Shown piece after piece: positions 24,839-39,095 of a stretch of DNA of 64,000 bases. The notes beneath the pieces are model-generated. The model did not search any database and had not been told where the DNA came from. It saw nothing but the letters and a program-made list of their open reading frames with translations. The DNA comes from Amblyornis subalaris (Eukaryota; Chordata; Aves; Passeriformes; Ptilonorhynchidae). A program made the translations under genes and the position numbers. The stretch spans positions 5,079,459 through 5,143,458 of the forward strand of contig JACAXG010000026.1 of NCBI GenBank assembly GCA_018881555.1, in the 5' to 3' direction. Numbering within the stretch: the first letter of the stretch is position 1; every line of letters starts with the position of its first letter.

Positions 24839-27800
24839 GTATCCTGAAACAACCATGCAATGTCACTCCTTTATCTGGAAAGTCTTATGGGGAAAAAGGC
24901 TATCCACTTAAAAATAATTAAGATGACCCCATGAGAATGATTCCCACTGTCATTATATTTATAAAAGGCGACATACCTTANAGCTTATTATTATCATTAC
25001 TCAGTTTTAATGAATGGACCGTGATGAATGGTCCTGGATATTCAAGGGCTTTATGTGCCTCCCTCCCACATGGTATCATATCCCCTCGGGGGCTCCATCC
25101 AGTTACCTTCCCTGAAAGGAGAGATCACTTCCAGGCTAAACTGCAAGTGTAAACTTATCCTTTCAATTCTTGATTATTCTGATAAAGCTAGAAAGTAGGG
25201 TGTGAAGTAGATTGAAGGGTTTAGCACACTGGCCACCTGTCAAAAAGCAAATGAAATGAGACTTTCTTCGTATTAGCAACTCGTTTTTCATTGTCTGTCG
25301 GACAAATCTGTTCCAAGTTTAGCTGGAGACTCAAAGATACCTTNGGGCTGTACATTGCTTTCCCTAATGCCCAGAGTGCCTTAGTCTGTTTATTTTAATT
25401 AAAAGAAGACATATTTTGTACAAGAAAGGAATCCTGCCTTCAGCCTGTGCTTTTATGGCCATGCCACTCCCTGTACAATCTAACTCACTTAGATATTGCA
25501 GAAATCTCAGAATAGCAAGTGAAGCTGAGTGAATAATTTGCAGTGAATAATTTACTTAGCAAATTTAATCTTTATTTCCTCAAGGAATGTTCATGAGCAG
25601 AACACAATTTCCTCAAATGTATTAATTATGGGCCAGAATTTAGCTAGATACTTCCCTCTCCTGGTCTGATTTGAGCAAGGGCCAGGCACAGTTACAGTCA
25701 CAGTTAATCCTCAGCAGAGCTCTCTCCATAAACCAGCACAGCAAAGACTCTTCAGAAACTAAAAGGAACAAGTGTGAAAAAGTGAAGTGAAGCCCTCCCT
25801 CCCCTGACAATAACCCATGAAAGAAGACAGAGGTTGCAGGCTGGGCGGTGTTTCTGACTTATTACCTTTCTGACTGTTTAAACAACACACTCACTTTAAT
25901 TTCAACTCCAAAGATTGAGGTTGTGATTTTCCATTGGGATGCTGGGGAATGGAACTGGTTGCTTTAAGTCCCATCTTTGAGACTCCCACACTCACTGCAA
26001 ANTCATCACTATGAGCATCCAGAACTTAGTATTGAACATTGGTCCAAAATACTTAGGGACTTCATGCAACAAGGTGTATGATTTGCTATTGAATAGGCTC
26101 CTATGTGCTTTTTTCATCAGGAATAAAAAATGGAGAAGCTACAGAAACTCAGAGTCTTAGAGAGACAGGACATGATTAAAGAATATTTTAAGCTTACGCT
26201 TTTGATTTGGCAGTGTGTTGACACTATATCAAGACTCCTATCCCATACAAAGTATAATACTTATGAAACCTGCAGAAACTGGCTATGAAGAAAACAACTG
26301 TGGTGCAAAAGGTTATTTTTTCCTAAATAATTTACAGTGGATAGATTTTTAATGACATACATTCAATGAAATGGGATAAGAAACCACAAGGGAGTTTAAG
26401 CTTGTTTAAACAACCGTGAGGGAGCAGAGCAGCTGGAATACCCTCATCATGCTAAGTCCCAGGAAATGTGACTTTGGCCTCTCGGACTATTGGGTTCCCT
26501 TCTCTTCCTGAAAAAATATTATTATNATTCTTCCTTCTTTTATGCTAATCCTTTGCCTTTAAGGTCAATGGAGTCATGAAGAAATATGGCAAAGCCAGGC
26601 TATAGAACACCACTACCAGAGTTCAAAGAGGTGTCCGGTCCAAAAGAGTGGTTGCTNCTCTGTGAGTAAGAAAAAGTGTCTCATTGCCAGGCCCTCAGAC
26701 TGTGTCCTTGGCATGTTCCCAACATCACCTGGCCTAAAGGGAAATTGAAGTACCAGGAACTTATCTCAAGCTTTGATCCCAACACATTCTCTTGCATTAG
26801 CAGTAGATGAACAGATCAGTCATACCTACACTGTGTCAGGTTAGCACTAACACTAATAAAAATCTATACTACTGTGACATAAGGATTCTCAAGGAGATTG
26901 GCTTTCACCTATTGAACAAATCCCTTTCTTATTACCTTGAAGAGTAAGAGCCAAAGTTGTGTCTATATCTTCTAGGTATTCCTGTTGAGAAAACTCAAAG
27001 TCAGCAGGGTTGGTGTCTTGTAAAACACAGCCACAGTCTTATCTAGCATCCGTGTAATAATTTCCTACAGAAATGTGCGTCACTGGTGCTTTTCCTGTAT
27101 AGTTTTTTGTAAACAGAGTGCACTTTACAGTCTGTGATGAAAAACAGAAGTAACTGTCAGGATGCTGCTGCTGTGAGTTCAGACATGCAGGGGGGAACAG
27201 CACACTGCTTCTCAGAGTGAATGTTAAAATCCAGGCTACACTGCAGTGTTCATACCTAGAACATCTCAATGGACTCTGTTAGTGAGCACTGTGATTACTA
27301 ATCAGCTACAAGGGCATTTTATCCCACAGAATCTGCAGGTTTGTGTGACATGTTTTACAGTCATGAGCTGAAGCTCAGCCTCCCAGAAATGCATTTACAG
27401 ATAAATAGTGACGGTTGCCTTGTACATCTATTTAAAAGCTCAGATATGAGATTCTCAATAAAGAGAACTGATATAAAAATAAATTTAGGCTCTCTGTTTT
27501 AATCTCATACACAAAACATGACATGCTTCATTTGGTATTTAGAAGACTAGCTTAACACAGAGCACTGACAGTGCAGCAGGGGATTTTTTCAAGGTATGTA
27601 CATGATGTCTGCCAGCCTATCTCTGATTAGAATCAAGATCAACAGGAGTAAATTCTGATTAACTCTAATGCCAGCCTGTTGTCAGAAAACCCTGCAGTTT
27701 GAACCATCTTTTACCAGTAAACATCTCCTGCTGAATTTCTTACTGGTGTCAGAGTGTCACATTGCTGTGCCATCACAGTGTTAGGACTGCTGTGCAAATG

Positions 27801-29452
27801 CTACCAGGAAAAGGAATAACATACAGCACANTGCATATTCACTTGCAGGGCTTGGATTTCATACTGGTTCTAGAGGAAAATGTTGTTCTTCCTTTCCCCT
27901 TTAACATGGTTTCAAGTGGGTGAAAATCGTAATTTGGAAGTGACAGAGAGGGACAAGATGGCTTTATTTGTAATTGGTTTTAAAAATCTATTTCTATCCA
28001 ACTGATGTGATACGTGATTGATAGCCAGAGGAAACACAAAATGTCTTCATCATCAAGAAAAAGTGATCATTTGCAACCTTAATCCTATGCCTCTCCTCCC
28101 CTCTTCCCTCCACACTCTGTACCAGACTCTGTACCAAAACTTGATTCAGGTGCTAACATTAATGGCAATACCTTCAAAATCAAGCAGGATGTGGGTCAAA
28201 CTAGCGCCATCAGCAGACCTGCCAAATCACACATACTGGGAATGAGACTTGAGAGGCTGATTTTCTGTCACTTCCAGCCTTAACCTCAGTGCAGGGAGGC
28301 CTGGCTCATGCCCTGTGCATGTCTGGCAGGTGTAGCTGGATACCTTGATCCATCAGCCACTTGCTCCAGGGCAGGGGTGATGGAGGGTGGGCAAGCTGCA
28401 GCCATGCTCAGCTCCCCAACAAAGAAGAGGAGATGCTTTTCCTGCTGGATTTTGGCACTGAGGACTGGCAAGGTGGTTGCTGCACCCTGTGCTGGTCATG
28501 GCTAGTGCCCCACTTGCCTCACTCAGGATTTCATGGGGTGCTACAGGCTATGGCTGAATGGCCACAACTGACTAAGCTGCCCCAGGTCAGCTGAGCCTCA
28601 CTGACAGGGTGGGGACTTTCTCTTAGCCCATCAACAAGATGGAGTGAAGCGCAGTCACATAAATTTATTTCATTAAGGGTTGAAGATAACATGCTTTATC
28701 TAGAGCTGTAGGCTAAAAGCACTCACAGGACAGTCATGCTGCTCAGTATGTTTAAGGTAATTACTTNTGTGTCAGTAACTTGTCTTTAGGGAGACCAGGG
28801 AGTAGAAATGGAATGCTGTCTCCAAAACTGTGCTCTGTAGAAAGAGATTAATCCTTTGCCTCTTCACAAACATCCCACTTTTCTTCCATATTCCTTCCAC
28901 CAACCTTTACCTTTTTTCATTCTAGTATCAAACTCCTTCCCTTTTCACTTCCCACAAAGTGTATGAGCTTTTGACTCACGCCTTGCATACCTCTTCTCTA
29001 GAGAACATATTTTACCATCTGTGCTCACCTATATGATCCTTTTTTCTTCTATCACATCTATTATTGTGTATGTTTTCTGTCTCCTTTGCCTTACGGCTGC
29101 CACAGAAAGCAGAGGCTGATGGAGAGGGAACAAAACTTTTCCCTCAAACAGCTCCATGATTTGCTAAAAGTTCTACTGAGCTACAGACAGCAAACTGGAG
29201 AGAAGCCTCCAGGAGCAGCCAAACTCTGAAAGCTAGATATAGGCCTCCTAGTTTACAACAGTTTTAATGAGACAGCTTTAATATTTACCACATTTTCTCT
29301 ACTGAATGTCTGTCTAATTTAGTGCAAACAATGAATCTGAATGGAAGTGTCAGAACCTGCGAATAAGCTGTTTGAACTCCTGCCCTTCTGGTGCACAAGC
29401 TGGAATGTGTATCCTTGCTTGTGCAACAACCCTCTGATGTGTACAATAACAC

Positions 29453-29590
29453 ACTCTCCCCATTTTGCAAATGAAGCCTGAGGCAGACAAGTGAAGTGAT
29501 TTGTCTGATTTCACACAAGAGGTCTGTAGAAGTGCAGGGAATTGAATCTGCATTATTATTATTATCTACATCCTTAATCACTGGATCATG
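29453..29590 (+). mobile_element. MIR/CORE-SINE-like remnant
   Basis: The segment reads CTCCCCATTTTGCAAATGAA, then GCCTGAGGCAGACAAGTGAA, GTGATTTGTCTGATTTCACA and AGAGGTCT...AGGGAATTGAATC, ending CCTTAATCACTGGATCATG. This is the known MIR-type core: cattttacagatgaggaa, then cactga.gcacagagaggtta, agtgacttgcccaaggtcac, and a tail with CCTTAACCACTGGACCA. The match is diverged, as expected for an old insertion, and the 5' tRNA-related head is not evident. An ATT trinucleotide run interrupts the tail. Confidence 0.6.
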
Positions 29591-32500
29591 ATTCATGGGT
29601 TTAAAGAAGCTGTGCTGCTATGAAGAACTGGAATAAGGATGTATTTTGACATTCTAGTTCAGAGAAGCACTACTAAATTGTGTTAAATGTTATTTACTTT
29701 GCAATTGATCATTGACTGCATGTAATTCTCAGTGTTTGACCCTGTGGTTAGATGTGCAGAAAAACTGAGCAAATATAGCTGCAAGCAAAGTTTGGGGAGC
29801 TTGATTTCAAGTCTTTCAGACTGGGAAATCTGAATACTATCCTGCTATAATTTTTAGGGGAATTATGTGAAAGCATAAATATGAAGAAGGAAATCTAGGT
29901 ATTAAAACACTCACACAATATAGAACTAAATATAGAAACCCTCAAGATATCTGCAGAAGTTTCTATCTCATGATCTTGAACTATCTGAACTCTTGATTTT
30001 CCCACTTCCCACACACTGTTTGTCATCATTTCTTGTGCTATGCTATCAAACNTAAGTTGTAAGTAGAAGTGAACAAGAAGTTTTGTGTCATTTAACCTAA
30101 TTAATTTGGTCCTTTTTCGAAAATTATTCAGCCAGGTTTCTTCAAATGGATTGGAGTGTAAGCACTTCCAGCAAGAATTATGTTATTTTCAAGTTTCCAA
30201 TTTGCTTTCCTTATGTATTAGGGAAGGTGAACTTCAATCAATTAAATGTCTACAGAAAAACGGTCCAGAAATTTCATTACCATAGGTGAATTCCATTCAA
30301 AATAAAAGAGAATATTCAGAAATGAATCACTTTTCTTTCTGAAAAGCCCTGGTCTTTGTCTTCTGATGATCTGTCCATATACTTGAAAGTATTTAAATAG
30401 CAGAATTAAAGTTGTGTCCACTCTGCCTTCATTGTTTCATTTACAATCTTATTTTTTCAGGCCCTATTCTTGTTCATTTCATCCACAAGTATTTTTTCAA
30501 AGTTGGACAAACACACAGTCTTCACATTAAATTTTCAGTTTCTCAAAACAAGTTTGGAATTATGCAAGACATACCCTGCTTTTGGAGAATGTCACAACAG
30601 AAGTGCTTATTTTAAAGGGCTTTGAAACACATTCATTATAATAATGCTGCAGCCCTGGAAACCTTAGTACCTTTCTGGCACTGAAAATCCTCACTCCTCC
30701 ATTTATGCCATTGCTGAGCACTAATATCGTGTGACTTTCCCTTCATTTCTATGTGTGGGAGATGAAAACAGAACTAATTTCTTCTGATTTATGAAAGGCT
30801 TATTTCACAAACAGGCTTTAGGGAGCACTTTAAAGAATACAAAATTGACTTACCAAAGAGAATAACAAGCTTAGTCTACACTCACAAAACAAGCAAGCAG
30901 ACATAGCCAAGTTCTGAGCCAGCTCAGAAGTTCCAGAAAATTGATGATCCCCAAAAGAAAACCCATTTGAATCATCTAGAGAAGAAGACAAGGAGTATCA
31001 GGCATTGTGGTATGCACTGCTACCCACCACTTACGTATTCTTGTAACTTAAGGTCAGTGAGGATCCTTGAGTCATCTTCAGTCGAGGATCCCTTACCAAA
31101 GCCTCAAAATCCTTTCCTAATTAGTCATGTGGGTAGCACTTTAATTTCAGCTTCTTCAGGGACTCTGAGGAAATCTGAAGCTAAGCTTGCTNGCTGTCCT
31201 GAATGAAGATGAGCACACACAAGGGGTGCACTGAGCTAAGGCAAGCACTGTGGAGATTAAACATTTTGGCTACAAACGGGAAGCTCGTCACCAACTCAAC
31301 AAGCACAAGATCAAGAAAACTTTTAGGTTTCAAAAGTGAATCTACACAGAAGTAAAACTGCATTACTTTGTGTGAGGAGATAAATTGCACTTTAAAATTT
31401 GCAGACTTGGATAGGCAGATCCCAAAGCACCTGATGGCTTCGTTGGTCAAAATGTTCCTGCCAGCACCAGGAGCTAATGCATTAGCACAACACAGCAGGA
31501 AAACACAGCCTGGATTAGCTGATTCATTCAGCAGGAGCACTGATCAAGCAGAGTAATGTGTACTTTTTTTTTGCTTTGTGTGGTGTATGGGAAGAAATTG
31601 TAGCCTTTATAAATATTTATTTTTAAATAAAAAAAAAAAACCAAGAAAAATGTCTTTTATACTGGACTGACAGTAGATCCACATAAGGATGATATTGTCA
31701 CAGAGTAGGTATTTAAAGCAGCAGACAGACAATACAATCTATTTCCTTCGGTATGCAAAAGTGCATCATTTTGGCAATTCTAAAGGAGGCTAACAGGAAG
31801 TCATCCTTTCACCAGACAGCTTGTTACCAGCAACTTCACTTAGCTTAATTATATTTTGACTCTTAATCATGTTTCATGAAGCAGGTAGCATTCCTTTTTT
31901 TCTATTAGGAATTCATATGCCATTTACAAAGAATAAGTCTACCAAATGCACAATTCTCCCCGCACTTTCAACAATCATATTCCCCTTCATACTACATTCA
32001 TGACAGTAACCCAAAAATCTTTCATTTCTCCCTCTAGCTGTAGCTCTGCAGGACCTAGCAGCTGTGTCAGAAGCAAGCCCATGAAATGTGCTGAGGTGAA
32101 TTTCAATGTTCTTCTGCAGTTATCTGTAACGATATTAAAAATGTTGTGGTATTCTAAAATATCTTTTAGTGCAAATAAATTCACTTCATTATCATTCTGC
32201 CTCATATATACTAGCAAGTACTAGCAATCCAACTTCTCAGAAGAATCCAGAAACTTGTGGCAGAAAAAGGTTGGGGAGCTTTTTGTTAGAGTTAGGTATA
32301 CATGCCTCTAAGATTAATGGAAAATATGACATCATTCCCTATATGGCTATGAAAATTCTCCTAAGGTATTGAAAATATAAAATAGGACAAGAGTTACCTT
32401 AGTGAAGAACAGCAGCATCAGATTTTTCACATTTTTTAAAACCTGCTTTAAGACTGCATGGTCAAAGTCACCACAGATGAAGACACAAAATATTTCACAT

Positions 32501-35500
32501 TACCATGCAGGAAATAGCAAAAATCACAGTAGGAAGCAGAATGGTAGTGGCAGATATTTGCTATCAGCACAGTGTAATGATGCAGCTCTAGAGAGGCTGG
32601 ACACCCTTCCAGGCTCCTCTCCTCCCAGCANAAAGCTTGAGAGATGAAGCCTTGCACTTACAAGGTGATTTTCTCTCACTTTTGTATTTAACTGAAGCAA
32701 AACTCTATAATATTTACCAACTTACTCCTNTAATTGTTTCTTAAATAAAGGTCCCTGTGACAGGAGACACAGTAAAACTCTANAGACTCTGAAGCACCAA
32801 GAAAATGAGTGCTCCTAAATTCACTAGCTTTTGTATCTTTTTGTCTGAGTCCATATTTTGCTTGGTATTTCCAGGAACAGTAAACATTGAAAATTTGGTC
32901 GTGGCTCTTGAATNTTCATCAGTTTAAAAAACAAAGCCATTCAAATTTCACCACCACTTTACTACAACAGACTTGCATAAATATATCTCAATGCCTACCC
33001 ACTCACAAGTCTTAAAATTCAAAATAAGTTTTCACAAGGTTCTGGAACAGGGCTTGAACCTGGAAAAAGTGAGTGCCTTTGTAGCACTGGTCCTTTTTGT
33101 CTCTCAGTTCCTGTATATCTGAGGTCTGCAGGTGGGGGCATTTCTAGCTCTCTCTTTACCTTGCAAGAGAGGTGCTGAATACAGAAGGGGAAGGGCTGAG
33201 TTGGTGGACTGATGGGGAGAGCAGGGGAACAGCTGAAATTAGCCAGAATGTTATAAAAAGCAACAGGAAACCTGTTGGGGGCCTCGCAAATGAAGATATG
33301 ACAAGGTGAAAGAGAAGCAGCTGGGTAGAGTTTCATATCTTAGGAAACAAATCTTGGTTCCATGTCTCAGCCACAGCTTATCACCTGAACATCCATGTCA
33401 TGGTCTTGATTGTTTTTGTTTACTGCCACCCTTTCAGCTGCCCTTTATCTCTTCCCTGGGGGAAGACTTTGGGCCTCAGCTCGGCTGCAGCTAAGCAGGA
33501 GACTCTGACACCAGGAGAAAATAGATTTATACTTGGTGAGGATGTGGCTTCCTACCTTGTCACTGAAATAGGAATAAGAGCTACAGCTTTTAAAAGGACC
33601 ACTTCTTACTGACAGTGAAGCAGCCAGAGTGACCAGAGCAGTTGAAAATTGGTGTCTCAGAAAAGCAATTTGGGGCTTTCCAGGCATTCTTTTTAGTGCT
33701 ATATTTGTGCCAAATGAGGATTCAAAATGCAATTGAGAAAGCTCTTCTAAGGCACGTTCGGGTGTCTCTCAACAGAAAGACATTAGCTGAAGAAAGGAAA
33801 AACTGCAGAAAACAGTCAAATTGCTTAAGAAAATTGAGCAGTCAGAAAGTCTATTAAAGCCCACAGCATTCTGGTGTGCGGGAGAAACTGCTGGCTGAAA
33901 TGGAGCAGAAATCTTCCCACAGCAATTCTCTGGGCTGTGCAAACACAACTTTCAGCTTTGGAGCACGTTTTGCTGGAGAAGAACGCTCTGTCCTGTTTGT
34001 CCACTCCCAGCTGCCCCTACCCTTCCTCCCCACTCCAGTGACCTGGGGAGCAGTGATCAGTCACTGGGATCACAGACACCCAACACCTGCACAGCCTCAA
34101 GGCAACGTGCAGCACGTTTTTGAGAACCAAGATGATCAGGAGCAGCAGCAGGGGAGGTGTAGAGGGCAGAGTAAGAGCAACCACAGCAAGGAAGCAAGGC
34201 TGTCGTGGGGCAACCAGGAACCAGAACCTATTAAGTACAGCATGTCAGGAAAATTTAGGATAAGAAAATGTCCAAAACCAGGGTTGAAAATAAGTGTTTC
34301 TTCAACAAAAAAAAATGACTGTCAAACTAGACACGTCTACTGAGGTCAAAGGGAGGTGCTGAGAAATGGCTTGTCCGACTAGGAAGTGAGCCAGACAAAG
34401 AGGAAAGCAAAAAGCCACAAGGTCACTGAAATGGCAGAGAACCACAGCCACAAGAGCAGAGCAAACGTAATCATGACAAAACCATAGCACTTTCCTGAGA
34501 GGAATATGGAGAGGATGAACACAGGCACTGGCATAAAATCGCTTGCAGTTTTCCCAAACTTATTGTTCATTCCACCACAATGTAATACATTCATATCAGA
34601 TAGGAACCAATCTTTTGAAGATTTCTACTCTCCTCTTAACCTGAAAATGGGAGAGAAATGGTATCTTGCTCTGCAATACCTCTAGATTTTTTTCTTTCTC
34701 CTCATCAAAATCCCAGGACTTTTTAGTCTTGGGAAATGTCCCTCATATTTCATTCTCGCTGAATGCCAAGCACAGGTTGCAACAGACAAATATCCTTATG
34801 GTATCAATGACTACATCCTTCTTCCGTAAAACTTAACCATGCTGCTAAGAGGTGTGAAGGTGAGAAACCCACTTCCAGTAACACACTGCTGATTTGTTTC
34901 CAACAGAGGATGTTGTCTCCTCTCTCTTTCGTGTAAAGGAGGCCTGTGTGATCCTGCAAATGCATCTTCCATGTTTCACAGATATTGGGAGAGTGGATGG
35001 GTCAGCCAGTGATGTAGCATGTTAAAGTATCGAGGGAGAGGAGAAAGGGACTCATCAGCTTTTTTTCTCTTTGTCTCAGACTGTCCAGGATAGCCTGGGA
35101 ACCCTTTTGTGGAGAGGACCCCTCAGTTGTGACCTCACTGTGCTCCACTGTGCCTGTTTCAGGTCCATTCAAGCCTAGCAAGCGGCTGTACTGTGCAACC
35201 TTCTGACTGCCTTATGAGGTGGCAAGAGTCTTATGCAATTGCACAGATAGAGGAAAAGGAACAGGAGGCTGAAATAGCTTGTATAAAAGTCATATGGACG
35301 TGGCTCTTCTGAGTATACTACTTTGTTAGGCTTGTGAGGATCCTAACATACAAATAACAGAAGGGCAGCTTCTAGTAACCACAAAAAAAAAAAGAGAAAA
35401 AAAAAGTCTGAGACAGATAGATGAACAGTTTTCTGCAGGGCTAAGCTTGAGGAATAAAAAGAAGTATAAAAAACCAATAACCTTTCCCATTAGGGTCAAG

Positions 35501-38500
35501 TGGTTGTTAAAGTGGTGTCTGGACAATCTTTTCTTCCATCCTCTGCCTGCTTTTTAGCTGATTCATAACATCACAAACATCAGCACTGATCTCCCCAATA
35601 TACTGTGTGGTAATAGAAAAATATGCAGCATTTATCCAAGCATACAAGAGTATTTTTCTTCTTGTTTTTTCCCTCAAGTATTCTGTATTTTTTTTAATAT
35701 ATTCTTCCACTTTCTAAGAAGAACTATTTATAAATTATGTCTCTCTGGAAAGAATACCAGTAACAATAATTTCACATGGCAATCTTGACACACCAAAAAA
35801 AGCAATGCTCTATGTTGCCCTTAGCAAAATTTTGACCAGCCACTAATTATATTGTAAAAAGCTGAATGATAAAAAAATATATATAAAAAAAGACCTATGG
35901 CTAAGTTAACTCTGTGCAAAGAATCTAATGGTGGCACCATGGCAGGATGGGTGAGATGTGAGTGGTCTGCAATATCCCTGTGCCAGAGGCAGTCCACCTA
36001 TTGGAGGTGGTTATTGGGTGCTTAAGTGGGGGAGGCTAAAGGAAGAGTAGCTGGAGAAGCCTGTTGGAGCTGCAGATGGATGTGATTTTTGCAGTCTGTT
36101 CTCACAGATTTTGTCTGGATGACTTCTGTCAGCCTTTTTGTTGGTTTAGGTGTCAAAAAATGGCAATATGAAGCACTGTAAGGGAGGCTGTGTGAAGTGC
36201 TGAGGCCAAAGAGTGGAAAAGGAAGAAAGAAGTCAAGGGAAGAAATTGAAGGAAGGGAATTAGGATTACTCATATTTTGTCTCTCCAAACAGCAGTCTGT
36301 CATGAAGAGATCCATGCCTTTTCTTGTGATAATCGGAGAGCACTACTTAATTTACTATCTGCGATTCAAGCTTTAATTAAGGCCGGGCTCACTCAGCTTT
36401 GCATGTGTCGCTGAGATGTGTCTGGATAAAATGTGTCCAACCTCGGTATTTGTCTGTTCCCCCAAGCCACATCAGCACCATTTTGCTGATGGAATAGCAG
36501 AGTCTTGGATCTTAGTCTTGCGTCTACCGGTTTAGCCTCAATTTAGGACACACCAAGAAGCATTTTGACAGTTCATTTCCAGCTATCTCCTCCACAACTT
36601 GCTGCAGCAGAGACAATAGGAGTTGCCAGGTCAAGAAAATGAAACCATACCTTCTTTCTCATAGAATAAGAAAGAGTATTATGGAATATACTGGTTTTAC
36701 TCTAATAAGTAAATCAACATCAGAAAGAACATCTGCACCATCCCCTACGTCTGATCCTCTCATAGCAAAGCCACCAGTGTCCGCTTTTTGATCCTTGAAC
36801 AGCAAAACTGAAAATCCAGCCTTTGTAATCTTCAATTGAGCCAGCTGGTAGAATGCAAATGCAAAGAATGAGATGTCTTGCCATTGGCTGCAATCTAAAT
36901 CTAAAGGCACTAAGCCCACAGAGATACATTAAAGTCAGGGAGCCCGTCAGGAAGGCAGATGGCAAAATAAACAATTCAGAAAAAAAAGCAGTAAACCCCT
37001 TGCTGGCACTTAATAGTAACATGGGTAGGACAAATCTCACCAGGGTAGGGAACCTTAACAGCCTGTTTGTGACAAAATGAAATAAAATGATTTGAATTGA
37101 CACTTGTGCTCTCATAAATCCGACTGACACCTCTATTACTGTTTTGACCTGGGACTTCAGCCTTCGCTTGGGATGCTGAAAGCTGCTTTCATTAGGAGCC
37201 AGGCATGGGATGGAGCCCAGCATCCCTCACACAATTCACAATTCACTTTCTCCAGAGTCCTATTTCCTGGCAGGCAGAAGGACTCCCCTGACAGAGCACA
37301 ATCTTTGTTCACGGCTCCCAGCCCCTTTCTGCCAGCGCTCTGCCCCGCGGGTCTGTCTGCACGTGCTCTCCCTGGGAGTGTGCAGTGCTGGGGCTGCCCG
37401 GGGTTTCATTGCTGAACCTTCCTCAGCCTTTTTTAGGGGTAGTTTGCTTTCTTTCTTTCTCTAGTTATCCATCGATCAAAGTTTTAGACTTTCTGTTTTC
37501 TACATCAAATCCCAGGAAAATCTGCAGCTTGACAAATCCCCCGTTTCAGGTCCTGCCTGGTATGTCAGCTACTGTGTCACTGAAAAGGAACTGAATTACA
37601 GCCTCCATGAATTCAGAAATAGGCTGCTCTTTGGACCCCACATCTCCGTGTGTGCTAATGCTCTATGGGCACACCTTACAGCACATGCTGTTCTCAGCAG
37701 GACACTCTCTGATCTGAGGCTGTGGCTGCTCAGGTCCCCATTTGAACACTCAGCTAGCAGGTTTCAGCAGGTATCTCACCTCCTGTGGTTTAGGCGCACT
37801 TTCCTGGGACCTGGTCTTATTTCTCAGCGAGAGAAAGCTCTGTCCCTGGAGCACTATAGAGGGAACAGGCATAAAGGGAAAAGTGGCTGCTTTTTACTGC
37901 TTTCCTGATGTATTTAGCTCAACCAGTCACTCTCCGTGTGCTCACCACTGTGTGGAGTGCCAGAAGACCTGCTGTGCCCTCCGGGGAGAGGGAGAAAAGC
38001 CTCATTGCAGTGTCTGTATTTTGTATGTCTCATCAAAAAAAGTTTTTCTTGATTTTGTTTGCTAGTTTTTAATAGCCCTCAAAAAAGCGCCAGCAATTAA
38101 AAGACAAAAGCCTCTTCCAGACACCCATCCAGAAAGATCATTTCAGACCAAGATTAAACTCTGCTTCTTTGTGTCTGTCCCTAAAATCTTCTTGTTGCCT
38201 CACAAGTAATTGCAAAAATAGACTCCACCAGCTGAGCCGATCCAAGAAGGCAGAAACACAGATACCTCTTCAACCTCTGACATTTGCCTAAATAACTCCG
38301 GTGTCCTTTACTGGTATTGCAGTGACCTCTTGGAGCCTGATCCGGGTCCATTGGCTTCATTGTCCCTTACTGACTTAGCCCAGACTTCTAGAAAGTCTTC
38401 TAAGCCTGGAAGGATGAGTATAGTACAGATGAAAAAAACCAAAAAACCACGAGTGTGCTGATGAGAAACAGAATAGCCTAAAGCCTTCCATCTCAATGCT

Positions 38501-38718
38501 GCTGATGTCTGCACGGTTAAAAATGAACTACCTAGGGCTATACGAACCCCTGGTGTTAGCCTGAACAAGGCATTCACATCCATTTACCTGAAATCTAAAT
38601 TTGGTTTATTGTGTTTCATAACCACATGGAAGATGACAGCATCTCTTTAATGCTGAATCAGAGCAAAAAGTTTCCACTTTTTATGCCTATCAGCACAAAA
38701 GAAACCACTTCCACTTAC

Positions 38719-39095
38719 CCAGGAGTACTGTAGATCCATATCAGTCAGGGAATATGTAAGATGTGGCTGATGAGAAGAGCAAGTACAGTTTTCCCATTCT
38801 TCTATTTTTGAAATTAAGAAGTCACAAGGACAGAGCTGGTTGTCAGGAAATGGCTTCCAGTCACTCCACAAGTGAAATTCGGTTTCAGAATGAATTGAAA
38901 TTGTTCCTAAGTTATTAAGTCTGGATGTGTAGGAGCGGCCCAGAGACGCAGAAATAAAATCTGTCCTGGTCTCAGTCTCGTCTTTTCTCCTTGTGCTGTC
39001 TTTCCATGTCTTCTTTTCCTGGGATTTTGTCAGCTTCATGCAAGAAGTTATCGCTTCTTCATCATCTTCAGAGAGATAAGCATCTTCTAAGGTAT
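38719..39095 (-). CDS. SAMSN1: Long-isoform SAMSN1 exon, acidic and Ser/Thr-rich
   Basis: The 377-nt open segment has acceptor TTGCATTTTTAAAG/AT and donor CTCCTGG/GTAAGT. It enters in phase 1 and leaves in phase 0. After the split Asn codon it reads TLEDAYLSEDDEEAITSCMK and continues through a Lys/Arg/Glu-rich part (KSQEKKTWKDSTRRKDETET) and SLGRSYTSRLNN, to a Trp/Cys-containing end (LWSDWKPF... ISKIEEWENCTCSSH... DLQYSW). The exit phase matches the RTSSFG exon, so a long transcript can skip the MLKRK exon. The position matches the variable Ser/acidic region of SASH1 between KRLHKLV and RTCSFGGF. I do not recognise a domain. The size, borders and phase fit are strong; expression is not shown. 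Confidence 0.72.

Larger units (their letters stand above)
22239..38718. other. Large SAMSN1 intron (16.5 kb)
   Basis: The intron lies between the long-isoform exon at 38719-39095 and the canonical first exon. It holds the probable promoter next to the MLKRK exon, an A/T trinucleotide patch (about 23951-23990), an old palindromic repeat (24768-24838) and a MIR-like SINE (29453-29590). Open frames at plus 33876-34343 (155 codons) and minus 36720-37223 (167 codons) have no recognisable domain or splice logic. An octamer ATGCAAAT occurs at 36853-36860. I see nothing else. Confidence 0.65.

Noticed and set aside
33876..34343. 155-codon plus-strand open frame
   Set aside because: The sequence looks like translated non-coding DNA. 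I see no motif, and the strand is opposite to the gene.
36720..37223. 167-codon minus-strand open frame rich in hydrophobic residues
   Set aside because: There are no family features and no suitable acceptor or donor in phase with the SAMSN1 exons.
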